Assembly (NCBI GenBank): GCA_050733935.1
Contig: JBOHUC010000098.1
Coordinates: 1 to 64,000 of the forward strand
Length of the DNA: 64,000 nucleotides
Source of the DNA: JBOHUC01 sp050733935
Lineage (GTDB): Bacteria; Eisenbacteria; RBG-16-71-46; DASYSL01
Reading direction: 5' to 3'
Part shown: in pieces, positions 40,152-48,499 of the stretch
How the letters are laid out: every line of letters starts with the position of its first letter
Position numbering within the stretch: position 1 is the stretch's first letter
Notes under the pieces: generated by a model
Told to the model about the DNA's origin: nothing
Seen by the model: only the letters and a program-made list of their open reading frames with translations
The model's database searches: none
Translations under genes and position numbers: made by a program

Positions 40152-42137
40152 ATGCGAACTTTCCCTCTTTCTACACGTCCATCGTCGTTCCCGTGGGCAC
40201 TCCTCGGGATCCTCGTGGTCCTCGCGCAGACCGGACCGTCCCGAGCGGACGCTCCGGGGAACACTTACCTCTCGGAGCCGCACTTCGGATCTCCACCGGG
40301 ATCGAGTGCTGTGCTTGCCGCGGGGAACGTCCGTCTGCGGGCGACCAACCAGGGATACATCGGCAAGCTGTCGACGGATCCGGCTTCACCTCCGGCGGCG
40401 CAATGGCCGGGTCTTTCGGGCGTGGAGTTTCTGGGGGCGATTCACCTTGCCGTTGCTGCAAATGATCCCTTCCAGGTTGACCCGGCGCTTCTCAGGCGAA
40501 CGAGCTACTCGACAGAGTGGCAGCCTCCGACTCTGAGCGCCGAGGACTCGATTCGTTCCGCGCTTGCCGGCGCGCCGGGCAGCGAACGTTTCTTCGACGA
40601 CGATGGCGACACGCGCGTCGATGAAGAATTTCTGGACGGCCGGGACAACGATTTCGACGGCATGATCGACGAAGACTATGCCGCGATCGGTGATCAGATG
40701 CTCGCGTGGACCATGCGCGACGACACGGCCCCGCCCGGGCCTCTTCACATACCGCTCAATCTCGAATGCACACAGCGCGTATGGGCGTTCAACCGTCCGG
40801 GTTTCTCGGACTTCGCAGTCATCGAATACACGATTCGCAACGTCTCGGGTCATACGCTGGACAGCCTGGCGATCGGATGGATGGTGGATTTGAGTTGCGG
40901 GCCCAAGAATCAGCCTGGCGGATACGCGAACGACGATGTCACGCTCCCCGTGTTTCCTTCGGGCTCGTTCCTGCTCGTGCCCGACCCTTCGGACCCACGG
41001 CGGCAGCACCCGCACGATCCGGCTCTCAACTCGTTCGTGCCGGCGGAGTCAGTCCTGTGCCCGAGATTCCCGGTTCGCGCGCGCGGGTTCTCGGTGGCCG
41101 ATGTCGACGGGGACAACGGCTCGACGCCCGCGATCGCAACCTTCCTGGTCGTCGATCACACCATTGACGCAACGGGCCTAAGGGCCCCCCAAAAGGTCGG
41201 ACTTCGAGCGTTTCGACACAGCGTCATGGGCACCCCGCCCGGGATGGGCGGCCTGCCCACCACTGATGGTTCCCAGTACCTGCTCATGACCGGGACGCAG
41301 GGGGTCGACCCGTTCACCGGCATGCCGAACGCCGCGCTCACGGGCGTTGTCGGTGATCAGGTCGCCATGTGTTCCGTGGGGCCTTTCCTCCAAGTGGAGG
41401 ATGGGAGGAGCATCCAGGCCACGATTGCCGTGGCCGTTCAGACGGGCAACTATCCGACGGCACTGCAGTACCAGACGGATCGCTTCTTCTACGAGAACGG
41501 ATTCATCCATCGCGGGGAACTGTTCCAGAAGTATCCCTCTGCCGAAGTCGTGTTCAACGTGGGGACAGCGCTCGAAGGGGACAACGTGCCTGCACCCTCC
41601 GGATTTCCTGTTCCCGACCTGCACGGCCGTGAGGTAAGCCTCATTGCCCCGATTGGTGAGGAGTTCGAGGCGTCCGATTGTAGAGACCTTGCGAACGAGT
41701 CGACCCGCACCGTTCACGATGACAGGTACACGTGGTTCGATTTCGACTGCGATTTCTGTACAGGCGTCTACGACTATCCATCGCGCACGGGGCTGCTTCA
41801 TCGCTCTTGGACACTTCCGCCGTCGCTGTTGATCGGCGCCGAGCCTGCCCCCTCAGGCATGCCGATCCGGGTCGGTCAGGTCATGCCCAACCCGGCCCGC
41901 GGAAATTCCCGCGTGGATCTCGACTTGCCCCGGGCCCACGCCGTGACAGCAGCGATCTACGACGTCTCGGGACGACAGGTAAGGGAAGTCGTGAATGCCA
42001 TGCGGCCGGCAGGGGGGAGCCAAATCGTGTGGGACGGCCGTGACGGCGGTGGAAGGGAAGTCCCTCCGGGCCTGTACTATCTGTACGTCCGGATCGGAGA
42101 GGAATCCGTCGTTCGCAAGGTGATCCGGGTCCACTGA
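40152..42137 (+). CDS. exported surface protein with FlgD/T9SS-like C-terminal domain
   Basis: This 661-residue protein has a signal peptide (LLGILVVLAQTGPSRAD). The central part contains a calcium-type acidic stretch (FDDDGDTRVDEEF, then GRDNDFDGMIDEDY) like thrombospondin type-3 repeats. The final about 90 residues form a FlgD-like Ig domain (RVGQVMPNPARGNSRVDLDL, ending VPPGLYYLYVRIG). This C-terminal type serves in some phyla as an export or anchoring signal. No catalytic motif is evident; it is probably an extracellular structural or adhesion protein. Confidence 0.82.
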   Translation: MRTFPLSTRPSSFPWALLGILVVLAQTGPSRADAPGNTYLSEPHFGSPPGSSAVLAAGNVRLRATNQGYIGKLSTDPASPPAAQWPGLSGVEFLGAIHLAVAANDPFQVDPALLRRTSYSTEWQPPTLSAEDSIRSALAGAPGSERFFDDDGDTRVDEEFLDGRDNDFDGMIDEDYAAIGDQMLAWTMRDDTAPPGPLHIPLNLECTQRVWAFNRPGFSDFAVIEYTIRNVSGHTLDSLAIGWMVDLSCGPKNQPGGYANDDVTLPVFPSGSFLLVPDPSDPRRQHPHDPALNSFVPAESVLCPRFPVRARGFSVADVDGDNGSTPAIATFLVVDHTIDATGLRAPQKVGLRAFRHSVMGTPPGMGGLPTTDGSQYLLMTGTQGVDPFTGMPNAALTGVVGDQVAMCSVGPFLQVEDGRSIQATIAVAVQTGNYPTALQYQTDRFFYENGFIHRGELFQKYPSAEVVFNVGTALEGDNVPAPSGFPVPDLHGREVSLIAPIGEEFEASDCRDLANESTRTVHDDRYTWFDFDCDFCTGVYDYPSRTGLLHRSWTLPPSLLIGAEPAPSGMPIRVGQVMPNPARGNSRVDLDLPRAHAVTAAIYDVSGRQVREVVNAMRPAGGSQIVWDGRDGGGREVPPGLYYLYVRIGEESVVRKVIRVH

Positions 42138-42175
42138 TCTGCAGCGTCAATTCCCCTCACCGGAGTCGGATTCAG

Positions 42176-42478
42176 ATGCGACGACCTTTCATCGTGATCA
42201 GAACACGCGGAGCCGTGTGGGACGACACGCAATCGCTCGAGGGCCAGCGCGACTGGGCCGCTCACGCGGCGTTCATGGACGCGATGGTCGACGAGGGATT
42301 CATCGTGCTGGGTGGACCGCTCGAAGGGACGCGCGATGTCGTGCTCGTCTTTCAGGCCGAGGATCGGGCGGAGATCGAGCGCCGCCTCGCTGTCGATCCG
42401 TGGACCCGAAGCGGGCAGCTCGTGACCAAAGAGTGCCGGCCCTGGCGCATTCGGCTTGGATCGCTCGCACCGCGATGA
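42176..42478 (+). CDS. YCII-related (YciI-like) protein
   Basis: This 100-residue protein has the YCII dimeric alpha/beta fold: RDWAAHAAFMDAMVDEGFIV, GGPLEGTRDVVLVFQAEDRA, and RRLAVDPWTRSGQL. Family members include chlorinated-compound enzymes and many unknowns. Its stop overlaps the next gene (ATGA). GGAG lies upstream of the ATG. Confidence 0.85.
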   Translation: MRRPFIVIRTRGAVWDDTQSLEGQRDWAAHAAFMDAMVDEGFIVLGGPLEGTRDVVLVFQAEDRAEIERRLAVDPWTRSGQLVTKECRPWRIRLGSLAPR

Positions 42479-42741
42479 CGGGACGCCTGGCGCTTGCGGG
42501 CGCGATCCTGAGCTGGGGTCTGCTCCTCGCCACGCTCCTCTTCGGTGGACTCGATCCGACGCCGAGGGAGGCGACGATCCTGCGGGTCCTGAGCGTAAGC
42601 GCGCTCGCTCTGTCCGCCGCTGCAATGCTCGTAGGCCTCGTCGCGCTCGTGCGGCGGCGCAGGCGCATTTCAGCCGCTCTTGGCATTGCCGTTGCTTTCG
42701 CGCTACTCCTCTACTTCACGGGACTGGGTCATGTCCTCTAG
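42475..42741 (+). CDS. small membrane protein
   Basis: This 88-residue protein has three hydrophobic segments (LALAGAILSWGLLLATLLFG, VSALALSAAAMLVGLVALV, AALGIAVAFALLLYFTGLG). The middle loop is Arg-rich (RRRRRI). It overlaps both neighbours (ATGA with YCII; 11 bp with the next gene), and is therefore likely co-translated. The function is unknown. Confidence 0.7.
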   Translation: MTGRLALAGAILSWGLLLATLLFGGLDPTPREATILRVLSVSALALSAAAMLVGLVALVRRRRRISAALGIAVAFALLLYFTGLGHVL

Positions 42742-42967
42742 CGATGGGCGCAAGTACTGGTTTCCCGCCAAGCGTTTCGGCTGGGGATGGGGGCCGCCCT
42801 CGACCTGGCAAGGTTGGATCGTTCTCCTCGTCTACGTGGTGCTTCTCGTCTCTGGTGCGCTTTTCTTCGCTTTGCGCGGGAGCGAGCTGCTGGTCGTGCC
42901 GTTCGCCATTGTGCTTAGCCTGGTCCTGATCGCCATCTGTTCCGCGAAGGGCGAGCCGCAACGCTGA
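42731..42967 (+). CDS. small membrane protein of the KYWFPAKRxGWGWGPP type
   Basis: This 78-residue protein has a conserved-looking polar head (DGRKYWFPAKRFGWGWGPPS) and two hydrophobic segments (WIVLLVYVVLLVSGALFFAL; LLVVPFAIVLSLVLIAIC). Proteins with this head occur as small unassigned membrane proteins. It starts 11 bp inside the preceding gene. No functional call is made. Confidence 0.72.
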   Translation: MSSSDGRKYWFPAKRFGWGWGPPSTWQGWIVLLVYVVLLVSGALFFALRGSELLVVPFAIVLSLVLIAICSAKGEPQR

Positions 42968-42988
42968 CGCCTTGACAATGGGGGACGA

Positions 42989-43630
42989 ATGAAGCTTCGC
43001 CTGAAGATCTCGATCTCGCTCGACGGCTTCGTCGCAGGACCCGAGCAGAGCGTCGAGAACCCGCTCGGCATCGGCGGTGAGCGCCTTCACGAGTGGGTGG
43101 TTCCGCTCGTCGCCTGGCGCGCGTCGCACGGCCTCGAAGGCGGCGAGGTGAACGAGAGCTCGCGCGTGGTCGAGGAGGAGGTCGCGAACATCGGAGCGAC
43201 GATCATGGGGCGGAACATGTTTGGCGGCCATCAGGGTCCCTGGGATCCCGCGAAGCCCTGGACCGGCTGGTGGGGGGAGAAACCGCCGTTTCACCACTCG
43301 GTGTTCGTGCTCACGCACCACGCGCGCGCGCCGCTCGATCTCGAGGGCGGGACGACGTTCACGTTCGTCACCGATGGCATCGAATCGGCGCTCGCGCAGG
43401 CGCGGAAGTCGGCCGGCGGAAAGGACGTGTCGCTCGCGGGTGGAGCGCACGCGGCGCGCCAGTACCTCGCGGCCGGCCTGGTGGACGAGATGGAACTCCA
43501 CCAGATGCCGATCCTCCTCGGGCGCGGCGAGCGGTTGTTCCACGACGTGGGCGACGATCTGCGCGGGCTTGCGCTCGTGCGGACCGTCGCCACTCCCGTC
43601 GTCACACACCTCAAGTTCGCGAGGCGCTGA
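42989..43630 (+). CDS. dihydrofolate-reductase-fold protein (RibD C-terminal-like, long form)
   Basis: This 213-residue protein is of the RibD-C family: LRLKISISLDGFVAGPEQSV, then TIMGRNMFGGHQGPW, KDVSLAGGAHAARQYLAAGL and MPILLGRGERLF. It is longer than the 176-residue relative at 21548 because of an insertion at about 25-60 (VVPLVAWRASHGLEGGEVNE). It probably reduces an unknown substrate with NADPH. GGGGGA precedes the ATG. The convergent ArsR-SRPBCC gene starts 3 bp later. Confidence 0.87.
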   Translation: MKLRLKISISLDGFVAGPEQSVENPLGIGGERLHEWVVPLVAWRASHGLEGGEVNESSRVVEEEVANIGATIMGRNMFGGHQGPWDPAKPWTGWWGEKPPFHHSVFVLTHHARAPLDLEGGTTFTFVTDGIESALAQARKSAGGKDVSLAGGAHAARQYLAAGLVDEMELHQMPILLGRGERLFHDVGDDLRGLALVRTVATPVVTHLKFARR

Positions 43631-43633
43631 GCT

Positions 43634-44419
43634 TCAGGACCAGGACTGCGACTCCAGGTACCGAAGCGATCCCGGCGTCGTGAGGAGCTCGCCGGTTTCG
43701 AGCAGCGTCTTGAGCCCCGACAGCACCATCGGCCAGCCGCCGTAGATCTCGGAGTTCGCCCCTTCGCGCATCTTGTCGTGCGTGACGGTCAAGCGACAGG
43801 AATCGCCGATCGGCTCGATCTCCCACGTCACGCGCGACGTGCCTTCCTTCTTCACGTCGTCGCTCCAGAGCGCGCGAAAGGTCTGCACGAGCCTTCGCGG
43901 AGGATCGACCTCGACGTTCTCTCCCTCGACGATGGGCGTTTCCGGCGCGGTGGTTCCATCCCCGGCCACCCCGCGGTAAGACGAGCCGGGCTTCCAGTCG
44001 GAGTAGACGCCGACGCCGAACGTGTACTTGCGACGCATTTCGGGATCGGTGATCGCCTGCCACAGACGCTCCGGCGTCGTCTTGATGTAGATCTCGTAGA
44101 CGCGTTCCATTTCTCCCTCCTCGATTCCCTTCTTGAGCCCGGTCAGCATGGCGGCCCAGGGCTCGGTGTACTTGTCGATCCACCGGTCATGGATCTGGCG
44201 AATGGGCACCCGGTTCAGGAAGTGCAGCTTCTCGCGACCACGCCGCTTGGTGACGACGAGCCCGGCCTCCTCGAGCACCTTGAGGTGCTTCATGACGCCG
44301 AATCGAGTCATGGTCAGTCGCCGCTCGAGCGCGCTCAGGGTCTGGCCGTCCTGCTTGTAGAGCTTGTCGAGCAGGCGGCGGCGCGTGGGATCGGCGAGAG
44401 CCTTGAACACTGCATCCAT
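43634..44419 (-). CDS. ArsR-type HTH fused to SRPBCC/AHSA1 domain
   Basis: This 261-residue fusion has an N-terminal ArsR-like winged HTH (DAVFKALADPTRRRLLDKLY; RRLTMTRFGVMKHLKVLEEA; residues about 2-90) and a C-terminal SRPBCC ligand-binding fold (YEIYIKTTPERLWQAITDPE; VEVDPPRRLVQTFRALWSDD; about 115-250). Such proteins are single-component sensors. The ATG at 44419 is used because it is 6 bp from the -10 and gives the standard MDAVFKALADPTRRR start. The split version of this arrangement is at 11765-13200. Confidence 0.88.
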   Translation of the reverse strand: MDAVFKALADPTRRRLLDKLYKQDGQTLSALERRLTMTRFGVMKHLKVLEEAGLVVTKRRGREKLHFLNRVPIRQIHDRWIDKYTEPWAAMLTGLKKGIEEGEMERVYEIYIKTTPERLWQAITDPEMRRKYTFGVGVYSDWKPGSSYRGVAGDGTTAPETPIVEGENVEVDPPRRLVQTFRALWSDDVKKEGTSRVTWEIEPIGDSCRLTVTHDKMREGANSEIYGGWPMVLSGLKTLLETGELLTTPGSLRYLESQSWS

Positions 44420-44425
44420 GGCTAG

Positions 44426-44455
44426 ATCATATGTGACTATATGGTCACCTGTCAA
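44426..44455 (-). promoter_or_regulatory. leaderless-type promoter and operator of the HTH-SRPBCC fusion gene
   Basis: On the minus strand, TTGACA (44450-44455), 18 bp, TATGAT (44426-44431), then 6 bp to the ATG at 44419. The spacer contains an imperfect palindrome with GTGAC/GTCAC arms (44433-44448), a likely autoregulatory site. Confidence 0.8.
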
Positions 44456-44547
44456 TCGGATTGACCCTGGGGCCGGGGGTATACTCCGGCGCGCGTAACG
44501 ACCGGTGGCGGATGCGGCCCGCGCCCCCCGGTGTCGGGAGGAATGCG

Positions 44548-44982
44548 ATGCAATCCGTGCTCAGGACCCTGCGCGAAAAACTCGAAGTCGGGCTCGTCTG
44601 GGGAGCTCTGTGGACCGCTCTCATGTTCCTCGTGGGAACGATCCTCGGGGCCGTGCGCCCGGAGAGCATCGATCGTGGAGAGGAGCCCCACGTCCTTGCG
44701 CCCATGGTCGGGCTCGTCGGTCTCCTCTGCGGAGTCGTCTTTGCCGCGATTGTTTCGGGAGCCGAAGATCGGAAGCCGCTCCACGAGATTCCGCTCGCGC
44801 GTGCCGCGATGTGGGGCGCACTCGTGGCCGGGCCGCTCCCGCTCTTGACGGGCGCGGACACTTCGATGGTGTTCATCACGGGACCGCTCGGCGCCGTTTC
44901 CGCTCTCGCTTCGGTCGCCCTCCTTAGGGCCCGGGCCCGCCGTCCACAGGCCCGCCCAAGCGCGGACGCCTCATCTTCATGA
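44548..44982 (+). CDS. membrane protein of unknown function
   Basis: This 144-residue protein has about four hydrophobic segments (LVWGALWTALMFLVGTILGA, LAPMVGLVGLLCGVVFAAIV, ARAAMWGALVAGPLPLLTGA, FITGPLGAVSALASVALL). The ATG at 44548 is chosen with GGGAGG 6 bp upstream. The stop overlaps the next gene's ATG (ATGA). No family signature is recognised. Confidence 0.72.
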   Translation: MQSVLRTLREKLEVGLVWGALWTALMFLVGTILGAVRPESIDRGEEPHVLAPMVGLVGLLCGVVFAAIVSGAEDRKPLHEIPLARAAMWGALVAGPLPLLTGADTSMVFITGPLGAVSALASVALLRARARRPQARPSADASSS

Positions 44983-46031
44983 CGCACTGGCGGCCGCGCG
45001 CCGCGTACAGGCTCGTCCTCATCCTCACGATCGCGCTGCTCGTGCCCGCTCTTGCGGGCGCGGCTCCCGCACGTCCGCCGAGCCCCTTCTTCACCGAACG
45101 CGCAGTGACGTTCGTGAACGGCACGGTCGAGCTCAAAGGCACGCTCCTCGTTCCGACGAGTCCGGGTCCGCATCCGGTCGTCGTCTTTCTGCACGGGTCC
45201 GGGCCGCATCCGCGCACCGGTGCAAAGCCCTACGCCGAAGAGTTCGCAAAGCTCGGAGTCGCCGGGCTCGTGTTCGACAAGCGCGGCTCGGGGGAGTCCG
45301 GAGGATCGTGGACCGAGTCCTCGCTCGACGATCTCGCGGGCGATGCTCTGGCCGCCGTCGCGTTCGTGAAGAGTCAGCCGAACGTGGACGGATCGAAGAT
45401 CGGGTTCTGGGGCGTGAGCCAGGCCGGATGGGTTACGCCTCTTGCCGCTTCGCGGTCCGCGGACGTCGGCTTCATGATCCTGATCTCGGGAGGCGGCGCG
45501 AGCCCGCGCGATTCGGAGCAGTTTTCGTACGAGAACGCGTTCAAGGAGGCGGGTCTTTCGGCGAGCGAAACAGCCGAAGCCGATTCCGTGATGGATGCCT
45601 ACTTCCGCTACCTCGCGACCGGGGAAGGTCGGGCCGGGCTCGCTTCACGACTCGAGAGTGCGAAGTCGAGCCGCTGGTATCCGGCGATGCCGCTCGATCG
45701 AATTCTTCCTTCGGAGGGAAACCGGTCGAACTGGAGCTGGGTCGCCACCTGGGATCCCGCGGCGAGCCTCGAGCGGATCAAGTGTCCGGTGCTCCTCATG
45801 TTCGGAGACCGGGACACGAGCCATCCCACGCCGCTTTCGGTCACGAAGTGGAAGGAAGGCCTCAAGAAAGCCGGGAACAACGACGCAACCGTGATGGTGT
45901 TTCCGGGGGCGGGTCACGGAATCCGAATGCGCGAAGGCTACTCGGGCAGCGGCCGCGCGCCATTCGCCAACGGCTATGCTGAGGCCATGGTCGGCTGGCT
46001 CATGCTCCACGTCGTCGCGCGCGCGAACTGA
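44979..46031 (+). CDS. exported alpha/beta hydrolase (dienelactone-hydrolase/peptidase-like)
   Basis: This 350-residue protein has a signal peptide (LVLILTIALLVPALAGAAPA). The hydrolase motifs are VVVFLHGSGPH (oxyanion region), FDKRGSGESGG, the nucleophile GVSQAGW (Ser147), the acid residue in FGDRDTSHP and the His in GAGHGIR. The S9-like GxSxxGW arrangement resembles secreted acyl-peptidase/esterase proteins of unknown substrate. It is coupled to the preceding membrane protein (ATGA). Confidence 0.85.
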   Translation: MTHWRPRAAYRLVLILTIALLVPALAGAAPARPPSPFFTERAVTFVNGTVELKGTLLVPTSPGPHPVVVFLHGSGPHPRTGAKPYAEEFAKLGVAGLVFDKRGSGESGGSWTESSLDDLAGDALAAVAFVKSQPNVDGSKIGFWGVSQAGWVTPLAASRSADVGFMILISGGGASPRDSEQFSYENAFKEAGLSASETAEADSVMDAYFRYLATGEGRAGLASRLESAKSSRWYPAMPLDRILPSEGNRSNWSWVATWDPAASLERIKCPVLLMFGDRDTSHPTPLSVTKWKEGLKKAGNNDATVMVFPGAGHGIRMREGYSGSGRAPFANGYAEAMVGWLMLHVVARAN

Positions 46032-46034
46032 CGC

Positions 46035-46628
46035 TCAACCGCCCCAGAGGGCCATCTGCTTTCCGGCGCTCCGGCCTTCCGGTGTCGCCAGGTGTTCGTG
46101 CTCGAGCAGCCACTTCTTGCGCGCGATCCCGCCGCCGAAGCCGGTCAGCGATCCATTCGCTCCGATGATGCGATGGCAGGGGACGACGATCGCGAGCGGG
46201 TTGCTTCCCACCGCTCCGCCGACCGCGCGAGCGGATCCCGGATGGCCCACGCGCTCGGCGAGCTCGCCGTACGTGCGCGTCCGGCCGGGCGGGATCTCGA
46301 GCAGAGCGTTCCAGACGTCGAGCTCGAACGGAGTGCCGTGCATGTCGAGCGCGAGACCCGACGGCGAGGGAAACTTGCCCGCGAAGTAGCGCGCGAGCCA
46401 GTTCCGGATCTCGCCGAGCGGATCACGCCGAACGCCCGCGGGCGCTTCCGCGATTTCCGCCTCGGGGAAGAAGCGCTCGAAACGGCGCGCGAGCGAGGCG
46501 CGGCGCTTCGGGCCGTCGAACTCGAGCGCACACAGCCCGGCCGGGGACTGGACGGCGAGCATGGGATCGAACGGGGCGTCCACGAAACCCCAGTAGAGTT
46601 TTTCGGGCGCTTCGCTGCGGCGGGACAT
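46035..46628 (-). CDS. ogt: methylated-DNA--protein-cysteine methyltransferase
   Basis: This 197-residue MGMT transfers O6-alkyl groups from guanine to its own cysteine. The active motif PCHR is present (Cys151 in VVPCHRIIGANGSLTGFGGG), with the typical DNA-binding region GRTRTYGELAERVGHPGSAR and a C-terminal RKKWLLEHE. AGGAGG sits 6-7 bp before ATG 46628 on the minus strand. It converges with the hydrolase gene. The gene symbol follows the Ogt/MGMT class and is approximate. Confidence 0.9.
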   Translation of the reverse strand: MSRRSEAPEKLYWGFVDAPFDPMLAVQSPAGLCALEFDGPKRRASLARRFERFFPEAEIAEAPAGVRRDPLGEIRNWLARYFAGKFPSPSGLALDMHGTPFELDVWNALLEIPPGRTRTYGELAERVGHPGSARAVGGAVGSNPLAIVVPCHRIIGANGSLTGFGGGIARKKWLLEHEHLATPEGRSAGKQMALWGG

Positions 46629-46740
46629 CCTCTGCCTCCTGCGGAGTAAGGGAAGCGGGGTCGGAATCGGTACTCGGACCCTACGGTAACGCTCGCCGGG
46701 GACCGTGTCTCGCGCGAAACGCGGTTTGCCGGGTTCCGCG

Positions 46741-46779
46741 TCCGATCGCGTCCGATCGCGTCCGATCGCGTCCGATTGC
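46741..46779. repeat. 10-bp tandem repeat TCCGATCGCG
   Basis: Three perfect copies of TCCGATCGCG (46741-46770) are followed by a degenerate TCCGATTGC (46771-46779). It lies between the MGMT and TatD genes and contains CGATCG palindromes. It may be replication slippage or a protein-binding array. Confidence 0.8.
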
Positions 46780-46803
46780 ATGGAACGGGCCCCCCGACGC
46801 CTG

Positions 46804-46809
46804 TACGAT
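46804..46809 (+). promoter_or_regulatory. TACGAT -10 directly before tatD, leaderless spacing
   Basis: TACGAT at 46804-46809 lies 6 bp before the ATG at 46816. No clear -35 exists at 17-18 bp. It fits the spacing seen in front of several other genes in this window. Confidence 0.4.
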
Positions 46810-46815
46810 GCGTCC

Positions 46816-47592
46816 ATGATCGACACGCACTGCCACCTCGGTTCCTCGCGCTTCAAGAAGGACCGGGCCGAGGTGATGGAGCGGGCGCGTCAGGCCGGCG
46901 TGACGCGCTTCATCGAGGTCGGGTACGATCTGGCCACGGCGGAGCGCGCGATCGCCCTTGCGGCGAACGAGCCCGATGTCTGGGCGACCGTGGGCCTCCA
47001 CCCCCACGAGGTCGAGCGCGTGGCGGGAACGGAGGTGCTCGCGAAGCGCGCGGAGGAGCGACTGCGCGAGCTCGCCCGGAGCCCGCGGGTGGTGGCGATC
47101 GGGGAGTGCGGGCTCGACTTCTATCGCAATCTTTCCCCGGCCGATCTCCAGCGCGAATGGTTCGAGCGACAGCTCGTCATGGCGCGCGACCTCGATCTAC
47201 CGCTCGTCGTTCACGTGCGGGATGCGATGGATGAAGCGCTCGACCGGCTCGAGCGGGCGCGTCCGCCGCGAAGGGGCGTCCTGCACTGTTATTCGGGGAA
47301 CGCGGCGCAGGCGGCGCGCGCGACCGCACTCGGGATGAAGCTCGGCTTCGGCGGTTCGCTTACGTACGGAAACGAAGAGTTGGAAGCGGCCGCTCGTAGC
47401 GCGCCGGACGACGCGATCGTCCTCGAAACCGATGCGCCGTATCTCGTGCCGGAGCCGAAGGACACGAAGCGCAACGAGCCCGCTCTCATGGCGCGCGTAC
47501 GCGCGAAGCTCGCCTCCTTAAGGGGCGTCAGTGAGGCCAGAATCGATGCACTCACCACGGAGAACGCCGCGCGGCTTTTTGCGCTTGGGTAG
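46816..47592 (+). CDS. tatD: TatD-family metal-dependent hydrolase (DNase)
   Basis: This 258-residue protein has the TatD motifs: IDTHCHLGS (HxH metal ligands), VGLHPHEV, AIGECGLDF (Glu ligand), LVVHVRDA and HCYSGN, and the final LETDAPYLVP with the catalytic Asp. TatD enzymes are 3'-5' exonucleases acting in DNA repair and RNA processing. No Shine-Dalgarno is seen; a -10 at 6 bp suggests a leaderless mRNA. rsmA follows with overlap, the common tatD-rsmA pairing. Confidence 0.9.
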   Translation: MIDTHCHLGSSRFKKDRAEVMERARQAGVTRFIEVGYDLATAERAIALAANEPDVWATVGLHPHEVERVAGTEVLAKRAEERLRELARSPRVVAIGECGLDFYRNLSPADLQREWFERQLVMARDLDLPLVVHVRDAMDEALDRLERARPPRRGVLHCYSGNAAQAARATALGMKLGFGGSLTYGNEELEAAARSAPDDAIVLETDAPYLVPEPKDTKRNEPALMARVRAKLASLRGVSEARIDALTTENAARLFALG

Positions 47593-48499
47593 GCCGGAGG
47601 AGCGCACTCCGTTCGCCGATACCGCGAATGTGCGCGAACGCCTGCTCGTGCGCGGCATCAAGCCGCGGAAGAAGTGGGGACAGAGCTTCCTCACGCGGCC
47701 CGAGATCGCGCGCAACATCGTCGAGGCCGTTCCGCTCACCGGCGACGAGCTCGTGGTCGAGATCGGTCCCGGCGCGGGCGCGCTGACCGGGCTCCTCGCG
47801 CAGCGGGCGGCGCGCGTCGTGGCGATCGAGTTCGACGAGGGCCTGGCCGAGCTCCTGACCGAGGATCTCGCCGAAGTCTCGCGCATCGAGATCGTGCGCT
47901 CGGACATCCGCGACATCCGGCTCGCCGACATCTGCGCGCGCACGGGCTACGAGCGGGCGACCGTGGTCGGCAACATCCCGTACTCGATCACGACTCCGAT
48001 CCTCGAGTGGCTCATCGAAGAGCGCTCGCGCATCGCGGGCGCCGTCGTGCTCGTCCAGAAAGAATACGCGGACCGGCTCGCCGCCGCCCCCGACACCGAG
48101 GACTACAGCTCGCTCACGATCTTTGCGCGCTACTACATGAGGCTCGAGCCGCTGTTCCACGTTCCGCCCGGTGCGTTCTGGCCGCGGCCGGCGGTGGATT
48201 CGACGCTCATTCGCCTCCGCTTCCGTTCCGAGCCTCCGGTCGAGGTGCCGGACGAGACGCGCTTGTTCGAGATCGTGCGCGCGGCGTTCGGGCAGCGGAG
48301 AAAGACGCTTGCGAATGCGCTTCTGCCGCTCTACGAACACGATCGCGGCAGGGTCGAGCGGCTCCTGCGCTCGGCGCACGTCGCAGGGAACCGAAGGGGC
48401 GAGACGCTCGACCTCGAGGAGTACGCGCGCATCGCCCGGCACGAAGCGCCGTATCGGCCGGGCGTCGATCAAGCGAGCCCCGCGGAGGACTCCGCGTGA
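47531..48499 (+). CDS. rsmA: 16S rRNA dimethyladenosine methyltransferase
   Basis: This enzyme dimethylates two adenines near the 3' end of 16S rRNA. KWGQSFL at the start of the core, the SAM motif VVEIGPGAGALTGLL, the NIPYSITTPIL (NxPY) catalytic motif and the C-terminal FGQRRKTLANAL are all present. The true start is uncertain. GTG 47531 (322 residues) has AAGGGG upstream but overlaps tatD by 62 bp. ATG 47546 and GTG 47630 are alternatives; the last gives a normal family length. Confidence 0.9.
   Translation: MRPESMHSPRRTPRGFLRLGRPEERTPFADTANVRERLLVRGIKPRKKWGQSFLTRPEIARNIVEAVPLTGDELVVEIGPGAGALTGLLAQRAARVVAIEFDEGLAELLTEDLAEVSRIEIVRSDIRDIRLADICARTGYERATVVGNIPYSITTPILEWLIEERSRIAGAVVLVQKEYADRLAAAPDTEDYSSLTIFARYYMRLEPLFHVPPGAFWPRPAVDSTLIRLRFRSEPPVEVPDETRLFEIVRAAFGQRRKTLANALLPLYEHDRGRVERLLRSAHVAGNRRGETLDLEEYARIARHEAPYRPGVDQASPAEDSA

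Noticed and set aside
42974..42979. TTGACA as a -35 for the RibD-like gene at 42989
   Set aside because: It is only 9 bp before the ATG, so no -10 can fit; a GGGGGA ribosome site suggests translation from a longer transcript.
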